A stretch of DNA of 64,000 nucleotides from Micromonospora zamorensis. Lineage in GTDB: Bacteria > Actinomycetota > Actinomycetes > Mycobacteriales > Micromonosporaceae. Below, piece by piece: positions 43,471-51,027 of the stretch (position 1 is its first letter; every line of letters begins with the position of its first letter). The position numbers and the translations under genes were made by a program. The DNA lies in contig NZ_LT607755.1 in assembly GCF_900090275.1 (NCBI RefSeq), positions 2,790,001-2,854,000 of the forward strand, given 5' to 3'. The notes beneath the pieces are model-generated. The model ran no database searches. It worked only from the letters and a program-made list of their open reading frames with translations, and was not told the DNA's origin.

Positions 43471-43938
43471 TCAGCCCACCTGCCGGCCGTACGCGGCCCG
43501 TGCTGCGGCAACCTCTTCGGACTGCCGTACGCGCCACCTCTTCTGCGCCTCGCTGTTGCACACTCGACACACCGTGCGGTAGCGACCACTCGTTGGATCG
43601 AGCTCCCGCTCGTGCCCGTTTCGGCAACGCGGCTGCTGGGTGCGGCTGCGACAGTTCTCGGCGTGGGTCACCTGCTGGAGATGGGTGGGTTCGATGCAGT
43701 CCGGCGCGCCACACAGGTGGCGCACGTCCAACCCGGGGTCGTATCCACCGACGAAGACGACGTAGGCCGTGATGTGGGCCCAGGCCCGCCCGGCGACCTT
43801 CTGGTACACGCCCCGCTGGCTGCCGTAACCGCGCACGATCAGGCAGCCGTCGTCTCGACGGACCGAACGACCGATGAGGTACGCGCGCAGGGTCTCCTCA
43901 GTGAAATGTCGGGACAAGCCCTTCACCTGCGACAGCAT
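43471..43938 (-). CDS. HNH endonuclease-like protein with a C-terminal zinc ribbon
   Basis: 155 residues. HNH_3-like centre: AHITAYVVFVGGYDPGLDV then RHLCGAPDCIEPTHL near 75-90 with the last HNH His and metal Cys. The C-terminal CRNGHERELDP...CRVC is a zinc ribbon as seen in phage and self-mobile HNH proteins. The first HNH His appears to be in RHLCG (variant DH). Intact copy of the locus duplicated at 42.27-42.70 kb. Could be a homing-type nuclease or a defence/toxin enzyme; the SUKH-like gene next to it is divergent. Confidence 0.75.
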   Translation of the reverse strand: MLSQVKGLSRHFTEETLRAYLIGRSVRRDDGCLIVRGYGSQRGVYQKVAGRAWAHITAYVVFVGGYDPGLDVRHLCGAPDCIEPTHLQQVTHAENCRSRTQQPRCRNGHERELDPTSGRYRTVCRVCNSEAQKRWRVRQSEEVAAARAAYGRQVG

Positions 43939-44073
43939 CTCACCAGGCTAGATCAGGGGGCCGCGCGTGGGTGACGAGGACCGACCGGGTGGGACCGGCG
44001 TGAGCGAGCGACCCGCCGGTCCTGGCCGAGTTGGTCCCCGCGTTGCTGGTCGGCGCTCGATAGATTGGCGGCC

Positions 44074-44547
44074 ATGTCGTCACTGGGCAAGCTGGACGGG
44101 TGGGAGTCGCTGTCGCCGGAGTTGCGGGAGCGGATGGTCGCGGCCGACCTGCCGGAATCGTTGCGACTCGACGAGTACGACCTGTTTCTGCTCGGCCCGG
44201 ACCTGATCTTTCGGGATGGCCTGCTGCGATTCGGCTACGGCACGGACGCGTGGGGCGGCGAATTCTGCCTCGACCTGGACACCGGCGCCGTGCTGGTCGT
44301 CGATGACATTCGGACACGGACGTTCGTGAACTCGTCGCTCGACCTGTACGCCCGTTCGCTGCGCCTGGTCGCCGGTCTGGCGCCCGCAATCGTCGGCGGC
44401 GAACCGGACGGGTGGGAAGACGCCAAGAACGAGATGCAGCGGGTCATCGGGGAGTGGGACGCACCGGCGATGACCTCGGACAACTACTGGGACGGCCTCT
44501 CGTGGGACATCGCCACCGGCAACTACGCCGACCAGTCTGACCTCTGA
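44074..44547 (+). CDS. SUKH-4-like immunity protein
   Basis: 157 residues from ATG 44074. SUKH-type alpha/beta pattern: ADLPESLRLDEYDLF, LLRFGYGTDAWGGEFCLDL then TGAVLVVDD and TFVNSSLDLYARSLR, the last being the most characteristic SUKH-4 block (FVNSSL). In Iyer/Zhang-type analyses of polymorphic toxin systems, SUKH-4 proteins neutralise nucleic-acid deaminase toxins. The next gene downstream encodes a protein with a deaminase-like motif, which fits. Assignment is by pattern recognition. Confidence 0.75.
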   Translation: MSSLGKLDGWESLSPELRERMVAADLPESLRLDEYDLFLLGPDLIFRDGLLRFGYGTDAWGGEFCLDLDTGAVLVVDDIRTRTFVNSSLDLYARSLRLVAGLAPAIVGGEPDGWEDAKNEMQRVIGEWDAPAMTSDNYWDGLSWDIATGNYADQSDL

Positions 44548-44751
44548 CTCCTGCCCGAAATGTCGGCCGGGGCCATCCGCTAAAGAACGGCCATCTAACA
44601 TCCCTCAAGGCCGCGTGGCATTGACACTCGGGCATGTCATCACCCGTCTTTGACAAACGGGTTAACAAAAATGCATCCGTGCCGCCGCGCGATCTTCCAC
44701 GCGCGTTGGGGGGCCTTTGTGTCACGGGTGCGGAGGGGGACAGCGAATTTG

Positions 44752-46668
44752 ATGGGCAATGACATCAAGGAGCGTTCGAGGATCGCGGTGCTGACGCGAC
44801 TCGCCGCGGTCCTGGTCCTGATCTGGTCGGTGATCGGCATTGCGCCGGCCGCCAGCCACGCCGGGCCACGCGTCGTCGCGGACTGGCCGATCATCGATGC
44901 CCGGTGTGCTCCGATCACGCCTCAGGGACTGGTCGGTTACGGGTGCCACAAGCTGAGCACGTACCTGCAGGAGGCGCGGTTGGATCTCCGGTACAACCGG
45001 CCGCCGAAGACCACCGACAAGCTTTACACCAACGTCCGGGGCAACTACGCGATCGCCCAGCTGCAGGATGGCAAGTACATCATCGGCTACAGCGACGGTG
45101 CGAAGCACGCCGAGATCCGACTGATCGAACAGATGCAGGGCAAGGCCCCGCGCATCGAGTTCGACCCGAAGACCGGCAAGGTGTCGTACCAGCCGGCCAA
45201 GGCGTCGCCGATCAAGGAGGGATACTCCGAGATCGAGCCCTGCAAGAAGACCTGCAACCCGGCGCTGGAGAACGCGAAGGTCCGGGACAAGTTCACCTAC
45301 AGCTACCGGTGGAACGCCGCGCCGGGCGAGGACGAAAAGGTTCTGCGGGATCGGACCAACAACCGCAACACGGGTGCGAAGCAGGTCGCGGTCCAGACGC
45401 TGCTCAACGAGACGAAGGCCTCGGGTCCCATCCTTCCGAAGTCACCCGAGGAGTTGGCCAAGGGCAGCGCGGTCAGCAAGGCAGCCGGCAAGCAGATGGG
45501 GCCGATCCGGCCCGGTGGCATCGACTTCTCGTCGGTCCAGTTGCGCTATGTGACGGACGGTGGGGGATCGGGTGGCGACACGTACTCGTTCGAGACGGCG
45601 ACCACCCCGGGCCAGGAGTCCAAGGACGGCACCGACCAGATCTACGACGCCGACGAGGCACTCAACACCTGGATGGCCGTGGAGCCGTCGCGTTTCTGGG
45701 TGAACCTCAACCCGAGTCAGCCGGACAAGGTGATCGACCAGTACCTCGGCCGGACCGAGGTCGGGCGCATCCTGCTCGAAGCCGACCTGGAGTTGAAGCG
45801 GGCGTGGACGCGATTCCAGGACCCGAAGACGGCGGTCGGCCTGGAGTACTGGAACCGGATGACTGGCCTGGACGGGGCCTGCATCCGGCAGTGGATCGTG
45901 CCGAAGACGGCGACGATCCGCGAGGAGGGGAACCGCCTTTACATCCTCGACGCGCCCCTCGAGGTGAAGGCCGAGGCGTTCGACTTCACGATTCCCGGCG
46001 ACCCGGACTTCAAGTGTCCAGCCAATCCGGAGCCGTCCATGGCCGTCTACCGGGACCTGCTCCTGCCCGAATTGAACAAGGCCGTGAATGACGCGCCCGG
46101 GTTCAAGGACCTCCGCCGGGTCTACATCAGCCGGGTGGCCGCCGAGTGGTACCGCGGCCGGATGGCAGCCGACGGTCGCGCGGCCGACGCCGGCATCGAC
46201 AGCAACGACGTCAGCACCCTGGAGCGCGAGGATGACTGGAACCCGGTCGACGTCTTCAACCAGTACGTGAAGGAGATCTCCGGCACCACGTACGAACTGC
46301 CGAACGGTGTGCAGGTGACCACGGGTGGCGTCGACTTCACGCAGCCGGTCAAGACGACCAAGCTGAGTGACACCACGTTCAAGGAGCAGCACGCGGGCCT
46401 GCCGACCACCGTCGACAGGTCGCTCACCGAGGTCACGAGATCCTCGGACGAGAAGCAGGCCTACCTGGGCGGCGCCGACGAGATCCCCGGCTTCGTCGGC
46501 CTGAACAAGGCGAACCCAGCGCCGAGCGGCCCAGCAGGCGGTGGCGGCGGTGGACTGCCGATCACCGGTTCACCCATCCTCACCATCGCGACGGTCGGGG
46601 TCCTGCTGATCCTGATCGGCATGGCGGCCCTGTGGCGTACCCGCCGGCTGCGGTGGGTGGTCAAGTAG
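44752..46668 (+). CDS. LPITG-anchored secreted protein with N-terminal deaminase-like domain
   Basis: 638 residues from ATG 44752 (GGAGGGGG upstream; ATG 44671 and GTG 44719 are possible). Signal peptide about 1-37. Residues 90-170 look like a nucleotide/nucleic-acid deaminase: GNYAIAQLQDGKYIIGYSDG, HAE at 119-121 (zinc His and catalytic Glu) and SEIEPCKKTC with Cys164 and Cys168 (CxxxC, where CxxC is usual). A long unassigned middle follows, with WNPVDVFNQYVKEI near 500. The C-terminus is a sortase signal: LPITG (602-606), hydrophobic helix, RRLRWVVK. Surface toxin or effector with SUKH-4-like immunity upstream. Confidence 0.72.
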   Translation: MGNDIKERSRIAVLTRLAAVLVLIWSVIGIAPAASHAGPRVVADWPIIDARCAPITPQGLVGYGCHKLSTYLQEARLDLRYNRPPKTTDKLYTNVRGNYAIAQLQDGKYIIGYSDGAKHAEIRLIEQMQGKAPRIEFDPKTGKVSYQPAKASPIKEGYSEIEPCKKTCNPALENAKVRDKFTYSYRWNAAPGEDEKVLRDRTNNRNTGAKQVAVQTLLNETKASGPILPKSPEELAKGSAVSKAAGKQMGPIRPGGIDFSSVQLRYVTDGGGSGGDTYSFETATTPGQESKDGTDQIYDADEALNTWMAVEPSRFWVNLNPSQPDKVIDQYLGRTEVGRILLEADLELKRAWTRFQDPKTAVGLEYWNRMTGLDGACIRQWIVPKTATIREEGNRLYILDAPLEVKAEAFDFTIPGDPDFKCPANPEPSMAVYRDLLLPELNKAVNDAPGFKDLRRVYISRVAAEWYRGRMAADGRAADAGIDSNDVSTLEREDDWNPVDVFNQYVKEISGTTYELPNGVQVTTGGVDFTQPVKTTKLSDTTFKEQHAGLPTTVDRSLTEVTRSSDEKQAYLGGADEIPGFVGLNKANPAPSGPAGGGGGGLPITGSPILTIATVGVLLILIGMAALWRTRRLRWVVK

Positions 46669-46673
46669 GTCAC

Positions 46674-46712
46674 ACCGTCCCGCCGCGCCCCTGACGGGCG
46701 CGGCGGGACGGT
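46674..46712. terminator. Strong bidirectional terminator
   Basis: 17-bp perfect stem (46674-46690 with 46696-46712), CTGAC loop, between the LPITG protein gene and the convergent LysR gene. Confidence 0.9.
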
Positions 46713-46722
46713 CCGCCGCTGG

Positions 46723-47652
46723 TCATGCCCACGTTGGCAGCCAGATCTCCGCATCGACTGGGCTCGTTCGTCGCGAATCGAGATGATCGCGGAGTGTGGC
46801 GAGCGCGGGATGCGGGTTGTCGTCGCGCCAGATCAGCGACATGGGGTAGATCGGCGCCGGTCCGCGTACCGGTATGCGCCGCAGGTCGTAACTGTCCGGC
46901 CACAGGTACCGGGTGCGTTCGCCGGCGAACGTCGCCAGTTCCGCGGAGTCGGCGATCTCGGCCAACAGCGCCTCGTTGCCGAAGACCGGCCCGACCAGGT
47001 CGATGGTGAGGCCGAACGCGGCGGCGAGTTCGTCGTAGTAGTCCGCCCACTCGGTGCCGGAGGCCATGCCGGGCATCCAGATGCGGTGCGCGGCGAGCTG
47101 CGCGGGCGTGACGGTGCGGGCGTTGGCGAGGGCGTGGCGTGGCCCGACGAGGAGTTCGTGGTGTTCGTCGATCACGCGGGCGGTCCTGATCCCGTCGGGC
47201 AGGTGGCGCTCCGGGATGGGGACCGCGTGGAACGTGGCGTCGACCGCCCCTGCCTCGACGGCGGCCATCGCGGCATGGACATCGGCGTCGAGGGTGACGA
47301 CATCCAGCTCGATGCGGGGGTGCGCCCGGTGGAAGTCCTGCAATAGCACCGCCGGTGCGATGCGCCGACTGTGCACATCCACGCGCAGGGCGCGCCGACC
47401 GGGGCGTACGGAGGCGTCGGCGCGCGCCTCGACGCGCAGCAGTTCCCGGGCGTGGGGCAGGAAGGTCTGGCCGTCGATCGTGAGCTGGGCGCCGCGAGCG
47501 GTGCGGTTGAACAGTCGTACCTGGAGATCCTTTTCCAGGGCGGCGATGCGCTTGGACACGGCCTGCTGGGTGATCGACAGCGTGGTGGCGGCGTCCTGGA
47601 ACTGACCGGCGTCGGCGGCGGCGACGAACGTGCGTACGGCGTCGAGATCCAC
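46723..47652 (-). CDS. LysR family transcriptional regulator
   Basis: 309 residues. N-terminal winged HTH about 2-60 (MDLDAVRTFVAAADAGQF, then ITQQAVSKRIAALEKDLQV) and the periplasmic-binding-like effector domain. Divergent from the MFS-GNAT operon with a 128-bp gap that contains AT-rich sequence; LysR proteins usually activate the divergent transcript. Effector unknown. Confidence 0.92.
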   Translation of the reverse strand: MDLDAVRTFVAAADAGQFQDAATTLSITQQAVSKRIAALEKDLQVRLFNRTARGAQLTIDGQTFLPHARELLRVEARADASVRPGRRALRVDVHSRRIAPAVLLQDFHRAHPRIELDVVTLDADVHAAMAAVEAGAVDATFHAVPIPERHLPDGIRTARVIDEHHELLVGPRHALANARTVTPAQLAAHRIWMPGMASGTEWADYYDELAAAFGLTIDLVGPVFGNEALLAEIADSAELATFAGERTRYLWPDSYDLRRIPVRGPAPIYPMSLIWRDDNPHPALATLRDHLDSRRTSPVDAEIWLPTWA

Positions 47653-47780
47653 GCCAGGAACCCTACTTCCACAACATCTGGTTGTGACTCACCGTGGGTT
47701 CGGTTGTTTGATCTGGCCCCTGCGCCCTTGCTTTGATCGCACCGGCCAACGGCGGGTTGTTGGAAGCGGGGGTGTGGGGT

Positions 47781-49052
47781 GTGGCGGCGAGACGATCCCT
47801 GGGCCGGCGGTTCCGGTGGTTGTGGGCGGCGTACGCGGTCAGTGCCTACGGTTCCGGGTTCGGCTTCGGCGCCCTACCGCTGATCGCCGTGCTGGTGTTG
47901 GACGCCAGCCCCGCCCAGGTGTCCGCGCTGTCGGCTGTGGGGCCGGCGGTGGGCGCGCTGGTCGCGTTGCCGCTCGGGCCATGGGTGGAGTTCCGCCGCA
48001 AACGGCCGGTGATGGTCGTGATGGATCTGACCCGGTTCGTGGTGCTGCTGACGATCCCCATCGCGTACGCGCTCGGCCGTCTCGGTTTCGCGCAGTTGTT
48101 GGTCGTCTCGGCCGTCGTCGCCACCGCCAGGATCGCTTTCGGTGCGGCCAGCGGCGCCTACCTCAAGGCCCTCGTCCGGCCGGACGACCTGCTCGTGGCC
48201 AACGCGAGGTTCGAGTCGACGACCTGGAGCGCCATCGCGCTCGGGCCGCCGCTGGGCGGCGCGGCGGTCGGCCTGTTCGGCCCGGTCGCCACCATCGTGG
48301 CCGATGCCGTGAGCTACCTGCTCTCCGCGCTGGGGATCACGGCGATCGGCGGGCGGGAGGAACACCCCCGGCGCGGTGGCGGTCGCCGGGTGCGTGCCAG
48401 CGAGGTGCTCGACGGCTGGCGGCACCTCCTGACCCACCGTGGCCTGCGGGCGCTCTACCTCAACCAGCTGCTCGTCAGTGGGCTGATCATGGCCACCGAG
48501 CCACTGCTGGCCGTGCTCCTGCTCGGCGAACTCGGGTTCCCACCCTGGCAGTACGGGCTTGCCTTCGCCGTGCCCTGCGTCGGCGGGTTCATCGGCTCAC
48601 GGCTGGCCCGCCGGGTCGTCGCGAGGTACGGCCGACACCGGATCATCCGCACCGTGGGCACGTTACGCGCGATCTGGCTGGTCGGCCTCGCCTTCGTCCA
48701 GCCCGGTGTCGTCGGGCTCGCCACGGTGATCGCCGTCGAACTTGCGATCATCATCAGCATGAGCCTGTACAACCCGGTTCTCGCCACCTACCGCCTGGAG
48801 CAGACGCCGAAGGACCGCGTGGTCCGGACTCTGACGGCCTGGTCGATCGGCAGCAGTGCCACCATCGCGGTCCTCAGCGCGCTCGGCGGACTGTTCGCCG
48901 CCGCCACCAGCCTTCGCACGGCCATCCTGGTCGCGGGACTGCTGATCCTCGCCAGCCCGTTGCTGCTACCGCGCCGCCCCGATCCCGGAGCGGCAGGGGA
49001 CGCCGAGGCCCACGATGACGGCCGCCCGCAGACGATGCGGGAGTTCGCCTGA
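47781..49052 (+). CDS. MFS efflux transporter
   Basis: 423 residues from GTG 47781 (47772 is possible; TTG 47733 is unlikely). 12 predicted TM segments, MFS_3-like; loop GPWVEFRRKRPVMVVMDLTRF near 71-91. The stop overlaps the next start as TGATG, so the downstream acetyltransferase is co-expressed. Under the LysR regulator this looks like an export-plus-modification resistance unit. Confidence 0.85.
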   Translation: MAARRSLGRRFRWLWAAYAVSAYGSGFGFGALPLIAVLVLDASPAQVSALSAVGPAVGALVALPLGPWVEFRRKRPVMVVMDLTRFVVLLTIPIAYALGRLGFAQLLVVSAVVATARIAFGAASGAYLKALVRPDDLLVANARFESTTWSAIALGPPLGGAAVGLFGPVATIVADAVSYLLSALGITAIGGREEHPRRGGGRRVRASEVLDGWRHLLTHRGLRALYLNQLLVSGLIMATEPLLAVLLLGELGFPPWQYGLAFAVPCVGGFIGSRLARRVVARYGRHRIIRTVGTLRAIWLVGLAFVQPGVVGLATVIAVELAIIISMSLYNPVLATYRLEQTPKDRVVRTLTAWSIGSSATIAVLSALGGLFAAATSLRTAILVAGLLILASPLLLPRRPDPGAAGDAEAHDDGRPQTMREFA

Positions 49053-49621
49053 TGTTCCAGCCGACCTATCCGATCCGCACCGCGCGGCTCACCCTGCGTC
49101 CGTTCACCATCGACGACCTCGATGACGTGTACGCGTACCAGCGTCGACCCGACGTCGTTCGCTGGATGCTCGGTGCCGAGCCGCGTACCCGTGAGCAGTC
49201 GCGGGCGTCGGTGCTCGCCATGGCCGGCGAGGACGCGCTGCGCGCGGAGGGGGACTGCCTGGCGTTGGCCGCGGTCGGTGAAGCGGGGGTGATCGGCACC
49301 GTGGAGTTGGTGTGGCGCAGCCAACTCGACCGTACGGCTGAACTCGGTTTCGTGTTCAACCCCAACCATGGGGGTCGCGGGTTGGCGACGGAAGCCGCTT
49401 CGGCGTTGGTGGACTGGGGTTTCACCGAGTTCGGCCTGCACCGGATCTATGGCCGGTGTCATGGGCGCAACGCCGCCTCCGCCCGGCTGATGGCCCGGCT
49501 CGGCATGCGCCGCGAGGCACACCACGTCGCGAGCTATCTGTTCGCGGGGGAGTGGGCTGACCGGCTCGTGCTCGCGATCCTGGACCACGAGTGGCAAAGC
49601 CGTACCCGCACGTCGCCGTGA
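49052..49621 (+). CDS. GNAT family N-acetyltransferase
   Basis: 189 residues, Acetyltransf_3 type. RLTLRPFTIDDLDDVYAYQ near the N-terminus, the acetyl-CoA binding GRGLATEAASALVDWGF near 109-126, and NAASARLMARLGMRREAH near 144-160. Coupled to the MFS gene (TGATG). Possible substrates: an aminoglycoside-like or ribosomal amine. Confidence 0.85.
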   Translation: MFQPTYPIRTARLTLRPFTIDDLDDVYAYQRRPDVVRWMLGAEPRTREQSRASVLAMAGEDALRAEGDCLALAAVGEAGVIGTVELVWRSQLDRTAELGFVFNPNHGGRGLATEAASALVDWGFTEFGLHRIYGRCHGRNAASARLMARLGMRREAHHVASYLFAGEWADRLVLAILDHEWQSRTRTSP

Positions 49622-49661
49622 TGATCGACTGCCACGGCGGCGTGCGGGTAGGGCCCGACGC

Positions 49662-50402
49662 TCAGCCCTGGCGGCCCAGCCACTCCCGGTAGGCGGTGGG
49701 CGCGATGACGGCGCCGTCGGGGGCGACGAGGACGTCGTCGGGGGCGGCGGCGAACATGCCAGCGCTGTTGTCGGTCGTGACGGTGCGCTGGTCACCACGG
49801 GCGGCGAGGGTGATACGCCCCAACTCGTCGAGGGCGAAGACCTCGGGGCCGGCGACGTTGCGGATGCCCCGCAGCGGCGCGCCCATGCTGACGTCCGCGA
49901 CGGCCTGCGCGACGTCGGCCGCGGCGATGGGCTGCAGGGGAGCACCGGGCAGGCGAACGGTGGTCTCGTCGGCGGTCCAGGAGAGGATCGACTCGACGAA
50001 CTCGAAGAACTGGGTGGCGCGGACGATCGAGTACGGAACGGGACCGGCCTTGAGGATGTCCTCCTGGAGGGTCTTGGCGCGGTAGTAGGCCAGGTCGGGC
50101 ACCTGGTCGACGCCGACGATGGAGAGCACCACCGCGTGACCGACGCCCGCACGCTCGGCGGCGGCCAGGAGGTTGTCCATGGTCGTCTGGAAGAAGGCGG
50201 GGGAGGCGTCGTCGAAGGTCGGCGAGTTGGTCAGGTTGACGACGACGTCGGCGCCGCTGAGCGCCTCGGACAACCCCTGCCCGCTGAGGAGGTCCACCCC
50301 GGTGGACAGCGAGTGCGGCACCGCCTCATGCCCGGCGGTCTGCAAGATCTTGACGACCTGCGACCCGATGAGGCCGGTCCCACCCAGTACGGCGATCTTC
50401 AT
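49662..50402 (-). CDS. NmrA-like NAD(P)-binding protein
   Basis: 246 residues from ATG 50402 (MKIAVLGGTGLIGSQVV; an ATG at 50408 adds two codons). The GGTGLIGS dinucleotide motif is at 7-14. No SDR YxxxK pair; probably an atypical SDR acting as reductase or redox sensor. Divergent from an Rrf2 regulator that has the RsrR ligand residues. In Streptomyces the RsrR regulator controls a divergent nmrA-like gene, so this gene is the likely target. Confidence 0.85.
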   Translation of the reverse strand: MKIAVLGGTGLIGSQVVKILQTAGHEAVPHSLSTGVDLLSGQGLSEALSGADVVVNLTNSPTFDDASPAFFQTTMDNLLAAAERAGVGHAVVLSIVGVDQVPDLAYYRAKTLQEDILKAGPVPYSIVRATQFFEFVESILSWTADETTVRLPGAPLQPIAAADVAQAVADVSMGAPLRGIRNVAGPEVFALDELGRITLAARGDQRTVTTDNSAGMFAAAPDDVLVAPDGAVIAPTAYREWLGRQG

Positions 50403-50460
50403 GCTCATGCACCTTCCTGTGAAATGTGGTCGTCTGTCCGGCTTCCTGGCTCGAGCCAAA

Positions 50461-50512
50461 CTCGGACCTCTCCTGTCCGAGAACAATACTCGGACATTGC
50501 GAGTCCGGGTAT
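50461..50512. promoter_or_regulatory. Two tandem Rrf2/RsrR-type operators
   Basis: Site 1: CTCGGAC (50461-50467), 7-nt spacer, GTCCGAG (50475-50481), a perfect dyad. Site 2: ATACTCGGAC (50486-50495), 7-nt spacer, GTCCGGGTAT (50503-50512), one mismatch. The dyad centres are 28 bp apart, and site 2 is 24 bp before the rrf2 start. Confidence 0.75.
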
Positions 50513-50535
50513 CCGGGGTTGGCTAGGGTGAGGTC

Positions 50536-51021
50536 ATGAAGATGTCCGGCGGGGTCGAGTGGGCGCTGCACTGCTGCGTGGTCCTCACGACCAGCAAAAC
50601 CCCCGTCCCGGCGGCCAAACTGGCGGAGTTGCACGATGTCTCCAGCAGCTACCTCGCCAAGCAGCTCCAGTCCCTCGCCCGCGCCGACCTGATCCACTCT
50701 GTTCAGGGCAAGTCGGGCGGTTACGTCCTCACCCGGGCGCCGGAGAGCATCACCCTGCTCGACGTGGTGCGGGCCGTCGACGGCCCGGGACCCAGTTTCG
50801 TCTGCACGGAGATCCGCCAGCGCGGCCCGTTCGCGACACCGGCCGACTCCTGCACCACGCCCTGCCCGGTCGCCCGTGCCATGTGGGCAGCCGAGGACGC
50901 GTGGCGCCAGGCGCTCGCCGCGGTCACGATCGCCGATCTCGCCCGCGACGTCGACACCGCCTCCGGCCCCGAGGCACTGGCCGGCATCCACACCTGGCTC
51001 ACCGGCGACCGCGCCGGCTGA
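50536..51021 (+). CDS. Rrf2 family iron-sulfur regulator, RsrR-like
   Basis: 161 residues. Rrf2 winged HTH about 2-65 with AAKLAELHDVSSSYLAKQLQ. Glu8 and His12 (GGVEWALHC) coincide with the RsrR [2Fe-2S] ligands, and Cys90, Cys106 and Cys110 supply the cysteine side (RsrR uses Cys110 and Cys116). RsrR senses redox state by cluster oxidation. Divergent from an NmrA-like gene, the same arrangement as in Streptomyces venezuelae. The shifted cysteine spacing makes the exact ligand set uncertain. Confidence 0.85.
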   Translation: MKMSGGVEWALHCCVVLTTSKTPVPAAKLAELHDVSSSYLAKQLQSLARADLIHSVQGKSGGYVLTRAPESITLLDVVRAVDGPGPSFVCTEIRQRGPFATPADSCTTPCPVARAMWAAEDAWRQALAAVTIADLARDVDTASGPEALAGIHTWLTGDRAG

Positions 51022-51027
51022 CCACTG

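Noticed and set aside
44641..44720. TTGACA boxes at 44621 and 44650 as promoter of the LPITG gene
   Set aside because: No acceptable -10 element 16-19 bp downstream of either box, so no promoter was annotated.
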